Below, piece by piece: positions 1 through 6,278 of a DNA stretch of 11,722 bases. Both the position numbers and the translations under genes were made by a program. The notes beneath the pieces were generated by a model. It was not told the DNA's origin. It worked only from the letters and a program-made list of their open reading frames with translations, and searched no databases. Origin of the DNA: Ignavibacteria bacterium (GTDB lineage: Bacteria; Bacteroidota; Ignavibacteria; Tepidaquicellales; OLB5); NCBI GenBank assembly GCA_027492415.1, contig JAPUEV010000225.1:1-11722 (forward strand), read 5' to 3'. Position 1 is the stretch's first letter. Each line of letters opens with the position of its first letter.

Positions 1-1
1 T

Positions 2-1894
2 GCTTATGATAATGACCAGAGACCGTATGATGAATAGTACCACGGTACTGGTGTAAGCGGGATAACATCAGCGGCAGGAAACAATATTGCCGGTAATGCA
101 GGAATTGCATATACATGCCAGGTTATGCCTGTAAGGGTATTTGGTCCTTTTCCACAGGGATTTACAACAGATCTTATCCTTGCAAAGGGCCTTAACTGGT
201 CTTGGAGCCACGGCGCATGTGTAATAAACTGCAGCTGGGGCGGAGGTATACCGGGCTCTTTAATAACTTTTGCCATTCAAAATGCAGTTAATATCGGAAG
301 GAGCGGCAAAGGCTGTGTAGTTTTCGGCGGTTCAGGTAATTCTGATACAAGCTCTGTGTTATATCCTGCTTCAATGCCGGAAGTTATTGGCGTTGGAGGG
401 ATAAGCCCGTGTTACCAGCGTAAAAGCAGGGTAAGCTGTGATAATATCGGCGGTGTGCAGGATTGGGGCGCCTGCTACGGCGAGGGTATGGAAATAGTTG
501 CGCCATGTACTTATGTGGGAACTACGGAGCTTGGCGGCGGCTGGTGTGTTTGCGGCAACGGTACTTCGGATTCATCACCAATGGCGGCAGGTGTTGCAGG
601 ATTAATGCTTAGCAAAAATATAACCCTGACCGGCGTTGAAGTAAAAAATATAATTGAGCGGAATGCAAGGAGAGTTGGCAATTACAATTATAACATTCAG
701 AAGGAAAACGGGTTATGGAACAATGAAATGGGTTATGGCCTGATTAATGCAAAGATATGCCTGGATAATACTCCAGCCGGACCTACTGTAATTTATGACC
801 AGGTGCCTCCAATGCTTACAATATACCCGCCTGAATCAAATGTTTATACATCGCCAATTACAGTGGATGCGGTAATTACCGATAATATCGGATTGAACAC
901 AAATCCATACGGACCACGCCTGTATTATAAAACACTTCAGTCAAACCAAATTCAGGTTATTAACGGCAGCCTAGTAAGCAGCAGCAGGTACAGGTTTATA
1001 TTCCCAACAATTGCGTACAGCGAAGGCTTATATTATTATATTGCAGCACAGGATGTAGTGCCGGTGCCGAATTATGTTACATATCCTATCGGCGGTTCAG
1101 GTGTAAATCCACCGGGGAATGTTCAGCCGGGTAAGTTCATGTTCGTAAGGAATACCAATAAATATGATTCATCTTTTGCCAGCTCAGATGTACCTATAAG
1201 GATCACAGCTGAGAGGGAAACATCATTTGTTTCAATATTCAATAACCCTGTAAATAAAACAATTCTTGATGTAAATGTACTGCTGAATGTGCAGCATACA
1301 TTTGATGCAGATCTTTCATTCAGCCTGATATCGCCATCGGGCACTGAAATTATACTTGCAGGCGGTGTTGGGGTGGATGGTGATAATTTTACGGATACTT
1401 ATTTTGATGATGAGGCTGATATTGCAATCGATAGCTCAGCCGCAGTGCCCCCATTTACAGGCAGATTTAAGCCCATTGATAAATTATGGCTGTTTGACGG
1501 CGAAAACTCATTGGGTGAATGGAAGCTTAGGGTAACTGATAACGGTTTCCAGGACGGAGGAATTTTGCTTGGGTGGAGCGTAATATTTAAATACTCAACT
1601 GAAGGGAATAATGTAAACCTTCCGGGTAGTTTCAGCTTAGTTAAGAATTTCCCCAACCCGTTTAATCCGAAAACAAGGATAGTATTTAATGTACCAAGGA
1701 CAGCCAAAGTAAAGATCACTGTCTATGATGTATCAGGCAGGGAAGTGAAAACAATACTGAATGAACAGCGTACACCAGCACTGGAAGATTATGTGGATTT
1801 TGACGCATCAAACTTTGCAACTGGTGTTTATTTTTATTCCATGCAGGCTGATGGCGAGTTTATTGAAAGCAAAAAGATGGTTCTGGTAAAATAG
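2..1894 (+). CDS. Secreted subtilisin-like (S8) protease with P-domain and T9SS sorting domain; 5' partial, internal stop
   Basis: This is a serine endopeptidase of the subtilase family, probably exported and attached to or released from the cell surface by T9SS. The 5' end, including the signal peptide and catalytic Asp region, lies outside the window. In frame 2 the catalytic His motif HGTGVSG is at 41-61. The oxyanion-hole Asn lies in GGSGNSD, with the Asn codon at 338-340. The catalytic Ser lies in GTSDSSPMAAG, with the Ser codon at 566-568; this resembles the GTSAAAPLAAG form of kexin-like subtilases. A proprotein-convertase P-domain follows at about 1187-1590, with SFSLISPSGT and the LGEWKLRVTDN motif. 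The C-terminal sorting domain runs from NFPNPFNP (1646) to KKMVLVK. An in-frame TAG at 35-37 interrupts the frame just before HGT. The first ATG after it is at 125, and starting there would lose the catalytic His, so a protein from 125 should be inactive. The gene is a nonsense pseudogene, or the TAG is a base-call error. Confidence 0.87.
35..37 (+). other. In-frame amber codon inside the protease catalytic domain
   Basis: Reading frame 2 gives DNDQRPYDE, then TAG, then YHGTGVSGI. Residues on both sides fit the usual subtilase stretch before the catalytic His (a D/N/P-rich turn and then HGT), so the frame is continuous and only this codon breaks it. Neither other forward frame gives subtilase-like sequence here. 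There is no ATG, GTG or TTG in this frame between the TAG and the ATG at 125. Confidence 0.8.
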
Positions 1895-1908
1895 CCAAAG
1901 AATTGTTA

Positions 1909-1940
1909 TTAAGTAATTTAAAATCGGTGTAATTATTTAA
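1909..1940. terminator. Weak inverted repeat between convergent genes
   Basis: TTAAGTAATT (1909-1918) and AATTATTTAA (1931-1940) form a 10-bp AT-rich stem with one G-T pair and a 12-base loop. It sits between the protease stop at 1894 and the stop of the opposing gene at 1933. It could end transcription from either side, but it has no GC core and no clear T-run, so it is a weak call. Confidence 0.25.
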
Positions 1941-3357
1941 GATCCTGCAATCTGCTTTCTATTTTAGAAATCAGCCAAAGTCTGTAAGGATATCTTTCAA
2001 TGGATCTTAGTACAGATAAGATAATTTTCAGCTTATTTTTGTTGTCATAATTAACTAAAAAACTGTTGAAGTGATCACTGATTGTTTTATATCGTAATAT
2101 GAACTGGCTGCTTACCGGCAGCTTCCTGTTCAGGTATCTTGTGTAACTGCTTAAAACCTGCATTAATTTATCGAACTCTTTTTCTTCGTAAAGGCAGACT
2201 GTCTGCAGAAATTTTTTAATGGTTGTCAGCTTTAAGTCACTGTTAGAGACCTTATCCAGGTATGAAAGAGCGCTCCTGAAATTATTTTTTTTAAAGCTGA
2301 TCTTGGCGTAAAAATAATTGATTGTATCAAGATTTAATTTTTCATATCCAAGCTCACTTTTATTTATGTTTATGAAATCCTCAGCTTCGCTTATCTTATC
2401 AAGATCAATTAGTGTATCAAGATAATTATGGAAAAAATTTAATATCAAATACCCGTTTACATCGTACATCAGCTTCTCATTGTATATAACATAAAGGACG
2501 CGGTATATTTCTTCCTTTATATTAAAACCTTTTACCAGATGACCGTTATAGCCAATGAAATTGTGAAGAGATAAATATATTTCCTTCTTTATATCAATAT
2601 GCATCCTGCTTTTATTCAGTTCATACATGCTTATGATCTTATTATAAGCATTATGATCTTTCCTGGATGTTAAAAGCCACAAATTATAGTAAATTTCTAT
2701 TATGCTGTCATTAAAAAAATGGTATTTTTCCGCAACCAGGAGAAAATCTTCTGTAATGAATTTTTCATATTCTGAGCCAAATTCAGTATGAATAGTTTCA
2801 AGTGCAATGCTGCACCTTAATATTTCGAAAGTTACAGCTTTGGCCACGTCATTAACTATAGCTTCGCTATCCTGTGATGCGGCTTTAAAATTATATGTAT
2901 TATAAAATTTAAATAATTCCTTTTTTAAAATTATCAGCTTATTGTAATGATCGTAATTGATAATTCCGGTTTTGGTGTTATTCTCAATTAACCGGTAATT
3001 ATTTAAAAAATGGTCCTGGATGGCCCTGGGATTTAAGCTTTTAAGCAGATTTAATTTTACATCAAAATCAGAGCTTTTAAAATTCTGTACTGATAAGAAC
3101 ATTTCGCATAGGCTCAGCATCTGGCTGCTAAGCTCCCTTAACCTTTTCCTGTTGAACTGTTTACCGGGATAAATATGCCTGAATATCCTGTTCTCATCTA
3201 TTAAGATAAAGTTACCGGAATTAATTTTAAGAAAATTAAAAAGTGATATTATGGATTTGTTTGTATTAAAATAAGGTGAGCGTATAAATTTATTAAAGCT
3301 TTTTAACTCCTCAGAAGTAAATGATCTCAGCAGTTTCAGGAATTTTGATTTATTCAT
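1933..3357 (-). CDS. Hypothetical helical protein, 474 aa, Bacteroidota-type family of unknown function
   Basis: No function is recognised. There is no signal peptide or membrane segment, so the product is probably cytoplasmic. It is rich in Lys, Leu, Ile, Asn and Phe and appears almost wholly alpha-helical. The N-terminus (KLLRSFTSEELKSFNKFI, then SPYFN) and a later YPGKQFNRKRLREL stretch at about residues 64-77 resemble a layout I recall from hypothetical proteins of Bacteroidota and Ignavibacteria. The middle and C-terminal parts (for example FYAKISFKKNNFRSALSYL, about 360-380) look like TPR-type helical hairpins, which suggests a protein-binding solenoid; this is inference. The start is the first ATG, with no Shine-Dalgarno before it, as is common in Bacteroidota. 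It is transcribed alone, converging on the protease with a 38-base gap and diverging from the short-RNA unit and the regulator. It shares no evident role with its neighbours. Confidence 0.85.
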   Translation of the reverse strand: MNKSKFLKLLRSFTSEELKSFNKFIRSPYFNTNKSIISLFNFLKINSGNFILIDENRIFRHIYPGKQFNRKRLRELSSQMLSLCEMFLSVQNFKSSDFDVKLNLLKSLNPRAIQDHFLNNYRLIENNTKTGIINYDHYNKLIILKKELFKFYNTYNFKAASQDSEAIVNDVAKAVTFEILRCSIALETIHTEFGSEYEKFITEDFLLVAEKYHFFNDSIIEIYYNLWLLTSRKDHNAYNKIISMYELNKSRMHIDIKKEIYLSLHNFIGYNGHLVKGFNIKEEIYRVLYVIYNEKLMYDVNGYLILNFFHNYLDTLIDLDKISEAEDFININKSELGYEKLNLDTINYFYAKISFKKNNFRSALSYLDKVSNSDLKLTTIKKFLQTVCLYEEKEFDKLMQVLSSYTRYLNRKLPVSSQFILRYKTISDHFNSFLVNYDNKNKLKIILSVLRSIERYPYRLWLISKIESRLQDLK

Positions 3358-3502
3358 TTAGTTAATAATATGTTTTACCCTGCAATAAAATTAATTCAAA
3401 AATCTTTAAAATAATAACCAATATATCTGTAAAATTAAATTATTAATTTGTTTATAAACTTCTTTTGGTAGAAAATTGGCAGGACATTCCATTAAAGCTG
3501 TC

Positions 3503-3534
3503 TTTGACAAACCGTTAAGTATGCTTTATCTTTG
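3503..3534 (+). promoter_or_regulatory. Bacteroidota-type promoter (-33/-7)
   Basis: TTTG at 3503-3506 is followed after exactly 20 bases by TATCTTTG at 3527-3534, a full match to TAnnTTTG. This fits the known Bacteroidota sigma-ABfr consensus with normal spacing. Transcription would begin near 3540. No gene follows directly; a strong terminator comes about 37 bases downstream. Confidence 0.6.
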
Positions 3535-3539
3535 TTGGA

Positions 3540-3614
3540 AAAGAAATAATCATCAAACATATTTTTCACTCTTATTCTAAACCCGTCAACCTTACTGACG
3601 GGTTTAGTTTTTTA
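3540..3614 (+). ncRNA. Candidate small RNA of about 70-75 nt
   Basis: This is an inferred transcript, bounded by the promoter at 3503-3534 and the terminator at 3577-3612. Its 5' part (3540-3576) is A/T-rich and unstructured; the 3' half is the terminator hairpin, the shape of many bacterial small regulatory RNAs. It has no ribosome binding site. The 19-codon frame that begins at 3521 starts inside the promoter and is not credible. I recognise no RNA family. It could instead be the prematurely ended leader of the regulator at 3878. Confidence 0.4.
3577..3612 (+). terminator. Strong Rho-independent terminator
   Basis: A perfect 12-bp stem pairs CTAAACCCGTCA (3577-3588) with TGACGGGTTTAG (3596-3607) around a 7-base loop, followed by TTTTTTATTTATT. 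Only the plus strand has the trailing T-run. It ends the candidate small RNA and shields the regulator from upstream transcription. Confidence 0.85.
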
Positions 3615-3797
3615 TTTATTAAATTATCCAAATCTAAACACTTATATTGTTTATAGTATTTTGATGTTAGGTTAAGAGTAGTCTCTCAAGCAAACTACAC
3701 AAATATTCTCAATATTTTTTAAAATATTATTGCGACCTATTCCAGTAATAACCCTCAGCAAAACATCACGATATATTGTTCACTTAAAGAGTTACTT

Positions 3798-3819
3798 TAC
3801 CTGGTATTGTTATCAGGTA
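3798..3819. promoter_or_regulatory. Inverted repeat upstream of the regulator promoter (candidate operator)
   Basis: TACCTG (3798-3803) and CAGGTA (3814-3819) form a perfect 6-bp dyad 10 bases apart. Inward the arms extend to TACCTGGTA and TATCAGGTA with one mismatch. The right half abuts the -33 element, a usual place for a regulator site. A GGTATTG direct repeat (3803-3809 and 3816-3822) overlaps it. Which protein binds is unknown; the TrmB-like product is the nearest candidate. Confidence 0.45.
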
Positions 3820-3850
3820 TTGCATAATATTTATTTTTAATATAGATTTG
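3819..3850 (+). promoter_or_regulatory. Promoter of the TrmB-like regulator
   Basis: ATTG (3819-3822, three of four matches to TTTG) is followed after 20 bases by TAGATTTG (3843-3850), a full TAnnTTTG match. The start of transcription would lie near 3857, leaving a leader of about 20 bases before the ATG at 3878. Confidence 0.5.
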
Positions 3851-3870
3851 TTGTAGTTAAAGCTACAACA
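3849..3870. promoter_or_regulatory. Perfect dyad over the transcription start (candidate autoregulatory operator)
   Basis: TGTTGTAG (3849-3856) and CTACAACA (3863-3870) are an 8-bp perfect inverted repeat with a 6-base spacer. It overlaps the end of the -7 element and the expected transcription start and ends 7 bases before the regulator's ATG. A repressor bound here would block its own gene, a common arrangement for HTH regulators. An RNA hairpin over the translation start is the alternative. Confidence 0.5.
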
Positions 3871-3877
3871 TTATATT

Positions 3878-4732
3878 ATGGGGAAAGAAATAGAAAAACT
3901 TGAAAGTATTGGCTTCAGTACTTATGAAGCCAAAGTGTTTTTTGCTTTATACCAGGGCTCAGTAATGAGCGCAGCCGAAGCTGCAAAAGAAGCCAGGATT
4001 CCCAGACCATCAGTTTACGAAATATTAAAGAGTTTCTGTAAAAAAGGGATATGTAATGAGATACATACTCCTTCAAAACAATTATACGAGATTATTGACA
4101 GCGATATCCTTGAAAGCAAGATCGAAAACGAGATCCGCAAGGAAACCAGCTTAAAGTTATCTCTGGTTAAATCCACCTTCAGGGAAATTAAACATTTACA
4201 CAGGTCAAAAAGAGCAGCAGAATACTCAACAGACGTTGAGCTTATAAAAGGCTTTAACCGCAGCAGAGAAGTCAAATTCCAGGACCTTATAAAAAGATCG
4301 AAGAAGGCGATCTTATACATGAACCGTTTTGAAGGAAATGTTTCAGATAAACTGGATTCAGAAACAAAGAACTTTTATAAACGCGGCGGACACTTCAGGT
4401 CAATTTACGAAGCCAATGGAAATTTTAAGATCAAGATAAACAATGAGTGGCAGGTAGTATCTAAGGAGCAGCTTATTGATCTATGCAAAAGATTTGAGAA
4501 GCAGGGAGAAAAAATAAGGCTGAGCGATAACATACCGCAGATACTTGCTGTATTTGACGGTAACACGGTTTTTATAAGCCTGTATGATGAAAATGTTCCA
4601 AGGAATGAAAGGTCTGATATTATCATACACAATAAACGCTTTGCATCTTTTGTAACAGAGATGTTTGAGCTGTACTGGGATAGATCTGAGAGCATAGAAA
4701 CCTTTGCAAAAACTATAGTAAATAAAAATTAG
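3878..4732 (+). CDS. TrmB-like winged-helix transcriptional regulator, 284 aa
   Basis: This is a DNA-binding regulator of the TrmB type, a family best known from archaea, where members sense sugars. Residues 6-60 form the winged helix-turn-helix: LESIGFSTYEAKVFFALYQG, then AAEAAKEARIPRPSVYEILK, closely matching the family's LG.S.YEA..Y..L and ARIPRP.VYE.L signature. Residues 80-115 are a charged linker helix of possible dimerisation type. Residues 115-275 resemble the TrmB C-terminal effector domain, with ILAVFDGNTVFISLYDE and then IIIHNKRF and FELYWDR near the end. The ligand cannot be told from sequence; no sugar transporter or sugar-metabolism gene lies nearby. The start at 3878 is the first ATG after the promoter, has no Shine-Dalgarno, and gives a full-length HTH. 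Dyads at 3798-3819 and 3849-3870 suggest autoregulation. The next gene begins 44 bases downstream on the same strand with no terminator between. Confidence 0.88.
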   Translation: MGKEIEKLESIGFSTYEAKVFFALYQGSVMSAAEAAKEARIPRPSVYEILKSFCKKGICNEIHTPSKQLYEIIDSDILESKIENEIRKETSLKLSLVKSTFREIKHLHRSKRAAEYSTDVELIKGFNRSREVKFQDLIKRSKKAILYMNRFEGNVSDKLDSETKNFYKRGGHFRSIYEANGNFKIKINNEWQVVSKEQLIDLCKRFEKQGEKIRLSDNIPQILAVFDGNTVFISLYDENVPRNERSDIIIHNKRFASFVTEMFELYWDRSESIETFAKTIVNKN

Positions 4733-4762
4733 CAACAATTTAAATCATATAATTTATCTATT

Positions 4763-4768
4763 AGGGGG
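4763..4768 (+). promoter_or_regulatory. Shine-Dalgarno AGGGGG of the 4777 gene
   Basis: AGGGGG ends 8 bases before the ATG at 4777. It fixes that start and is notable because neither the regulator nor the 6279 gene has such a site. Confidence 0.6.
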
Positions 4769-4776
4769 ATAAAATC

Positions 4777-5718
4777 ATGAAATCAGCATTAAAACTATTT
4801 GTAGCAGTATTCTTTATTCTGGCTGTGATAAAATCACTTGAAGCGCAGACATACAATATCAGCGGTAAAGTCAGGTACGCAGATAACAACGAGATCGTTA
4901 CAAGCGGTTTAGTAAAAATATATCATTCAAACGGTGAGCTTGCAGCAGTAGCTCCGATAAACCAGACAGGGGATTATATAGGTGGTGTTGTTAAGCACTA
5001 TTTGAACGAAGGATTTGATGTTATAGGTATTCCTGATGACGAATGGGAAGATTACGTTCCAACAGGTTACCCGGATAAAACTGATCCGGCGTTGTTCACA
5101 CATTTAAATGTTACAGAAAATCTGATCAATATCGATGTGTATGTTCAGCGTATAAGGGGATCTCAGAGACCCGGTGTAACAGCAAATGTGAACGGAATTG
5201 TTTTAAGCAATAATAAACCGGTAAGCGATGCAGTTGTATATGCAATGCAGGGCAATGAATATGTTGGTTTTGGTGTAACTAATGCAAAAGGTGACTATAC
5301 CATCAATAATTTACCAGTTGGAGAATATATACTTGTAGCGCATAAAGTAGGCTGTGAGTCATATTCAGAACAGGTTAACATTACAGAAAAATCAGAAAAT
5401 AACTTTGAGTTCAGCCTGAATGCAAAAAATTCATTAATTTCTAATAATACACCATTTGAATTTGCGTTATCACAGAACTATCCTAATCCTTTCAACCCGA
5501 ATACTGTAATCAGTTATTCAGTTTCACAGGATGGACCTGTAAGCTTAAAAGTTTATAACAATACCGGCCAGCTGGTTACAGAGCTTGTAAACACTAACCA
5601 GACAGCAGGTATATATAATATCAGCTTTAATGCATCATCGCTTTCAAGCGGTATATATTTCTATACGCTGGTATCAAACAGCTTTACTGCAACAAAGAAG
5701 ATGATATTGGTAAAATAA
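4777..5718 (+). CDS. Secreted carboxypeptidase-regulatory-like domain protein with T9SS sorting domain, 313 aa
   Basis: This is an exported surface protein of unknown partner. Residues 1-24 are a signal peptide (hydrophobic LFVAVFFILAV, then SLEAQ). Residues 25-115 form a beta-rich region opening with YNISGKVRYADN, itself like a transthyretin-type fold. Residues 137-215 are a carboxypeptidase-regulatory-like domain (VNGIVLSNNKPVSDAVVYA, then DYTINNLPVGEYILVAHK), a structural beta-sandwich with no catalytic residues. Residues 234-313 are the T9SS type A sorting domain, NYPNPFNPNT through GIYFYTL to KKMILVK. The complete tail argues that the TAA is the true end. It lies 44 bases behind the TrmB-like gene and may be read with it; a terminator follows at 5773-5804. 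No enzyme motif is seen, so an adhesive or structural role is inference. Confidence 0.88.
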   Translation: MKSALKLFVAVFFILAVIKSLEAQTYNISGKVRYADNNEIVTSGLVKIYHSNGELAAVAPINQTGDYIGGVVKHYLNEGFDVIGIPDDEWEDYVPTGYPDKTDPALFTHLNVTENLINIDVYVQRIRGSQRPGVTANVNGIVLSNNKPVSDAVVYAMQGNEYVGFGVTNAKGDYTINNLPVGEYILVAHKVGCESYSEQVNITEKSENNFEFSLNAKNSLISNNTPFEFALSQNYPNPFNPNTVISYSVSQDGPVSLKVYNNTGQLVTELVNTNQTAGIYNISFNASSLSSGIYFYTLVSNSFTATKKMILVK

Positions 5719-5772
5719 GCTTCAAACTATCTTATTGGGGGTCTCCATGGAATTACCCGTGGAACAATATGG

Positions 5773-5804
5773 GTCCCTGTTTTAAAACAACAGGGACTTA
5801 TTTT
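5773..5804 (+). terminator. Rho-independent terminator after the 4777 gene
   Basis: GTCCCTGTT (5773-5781) pairs perfectly with AACAGGGAC (5789-5797) around a 7-base loop, followed by TTATTTT. It lies 54 bases past the stop at 5718 and would end the regulator and surface-protein transcript. It also means the fragment at 5815 has no obvious transcription source. Confidence 0.7.
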
Positions 5805-5813
5805 AAAACAACA
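5780..5813. repeat. 13-base direct repeat
   Basis: TTTTAAAACAACA occurs at 5780-5792 and again at 5801-5813, 21 bases apart. The first copy supplies the loop and part of the right arm of the terminator; the second ends two bases before the ATG at 5815. It looks like a partial tandem duplication, perhaps slippage, or the scar of a local rearrangement. Confidence 0.75.
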
Positions 5814-5814
5814 A

Positions 5815-6081
5815 ATGAACAATTCAATTAAGTATGATATAACAACATCAGGTACTGTAACAATAAAAGTTGTTGATATTATCGGTACCCCTGTAAGGGT
5901 CATACTGAATGAACATAAACAGCCCGGAACATACGAGGTAAGCCTGGATTCAGAAGCTTTGCTGCCGGGGAAGTATTATTATAAAGTAATACTGAAGAGC
6001 AAAGGATTGAATGGTTCAGCTGTGAGCCTGCCGGAAGAAGAAACTATTGCCTCAGGGCAGGTTAAAATAGAAATTTTATAG
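5815..6081 (+). CDS. Stand-alone sorting-domain-like fragment, 88 aa
   Basis: The first 65 residues align with the later two thirds of a T9SS type A sorting domain: NNSIKYDITTSGTVTIKV, then VDIIGTPVRVILNEHKQPGT, then LLPGKYYYKVIL. Compare VKITVYDVSGREVKTILNEQ in the protease and VSLKVYNNTGQLVTELVN in the 4777 gene. It has no signal peptide, no N-[FY]-P-N-P-F-N motif and no KKM tail; it ends in a different sequence, ETIASGQVKIEIL. There is no Shine-Dalgarno, and a terminator lies just upstream. It shares its frame with the 4777 gene, the 32 codons between them being open apart from that gene's TAA. It is most likely the tail of a lost T9SS cargo gene, so a pseudogene remnant is as likely as an expressed small protein. 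The ATG at 5815 is the only start I can offer. Confidence 0.5.
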   Translation: MNNSIKYDITTSGTVTIKVVDIIGTPVRVILNEHKQPGTYEVSLDSEALLPGKYYYKVILKSKGLNGSAVSLPEEETIASGQVKIEIL

Positions 6082-6187
6082 TTATAATATTTTAAAAAAA
6101 ATAATTCTGTAACAAATAATACATCAAATATTATTCTATATTTTTTAATATAGAGTAAATTCTGCCGATATTTCCGGTAAATTTTAT

Positions 6188-6210
6188 TTTATTGTTGCTA
6201 AAACAATAAA
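6188..6210. repeat. 9-bp inverted repeat in an AT-rich leader
   Basis: TTTATTGTT (6188-6196) and AACAATAAA (6202-6210) pair perfectly around a 5-base loop, 69 bases before the ATG at 6279. The rest of 6082-6278 is very AT-rich with no clear promoter. It could be a weak terminator for the fragment at 5815 or a protein-binding dyad for the next gene. Confidence 0.35.
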
Positions 6211-6227
6211 TAATTATTATTTTAAAA

Positions 6228-6256
6228 CAGGTAGTATTGTAAATTTTGATTACCTG
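6228..6256. promoter_or_regulatory. CAGGTA/TACCTG dyad upstream of the propeller gene
   Basis: CAGGTA (6228-6233) and TACCTG (6251-6256) are an inverted pair 17 bases apart. They are the same half-sites as at 3798-3819 but in everted order, and both sites carry GTATTGT right after the left half. A TAAATTTT stretch (6240-6247) between the halves is a near match to the -7 element. This hints at a shared regulator, but six-base half-sites also occur by chance elsewhere in the window. Confidence 0.25.
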
Positions 6257-6278
6257 AAATCTTAATTGCAAATCATAA

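Larger units (their letters stand above)
3358..3877. other. 520-base regulatory intergenic region
   Basis: No convincing protein gene is present; the only ATG-started frames I read through are 14 and 19 codons. The left part (3358-3480) is AT-rich leader for the minus-strand gene and contains a palindrome GTTTATAAAC at 3450-3459. The middle holds a promoter and a terminator (3503-3612). The stretch 3613-3797 is AT-rich, with overlapping mutually exclusive hairpins at 3701-3717 and 3711-3728. The right end holds the regulator promoter and its dyads, listed separately. Confidence 0.7.

Noticed and set aside
35..37. Genome-wide reassignment of TAG to an amino acid
   Set aside because: The protease, the regulator and the 5815 fragment all end in TAG at natural protein ends, so TAG works as a stop here.
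3450..3459. Palindrome GTTTATAAAC
   Set aside because: It is only 10 bases of AT-rich sequence, expected by chance here, and not placed against a convincing promoter.
3521..3580. 19-codon frame ending at the base of the terminator stem
   Set aside because: Its ATG lies inside the -33/-7 promoter spacer, it has no ribosome binding site and its product resembles nothing known.
3701..3728. Two overlapping AT-only hairpins that exclude each other, like an attenuator
   Set aside because: The stems are nearly pure A/T with 2-3 base loops and lie outside any predicted transcript, between a terminator and the next promoter.
5744..5763. Imperfect hairpin TCCATGG/CCGTGGA after the 4777 gene
   Set aside because: The stem is short with a G-T pair and no T-run; the adjacent stem at 5773-5797 explains termination better.
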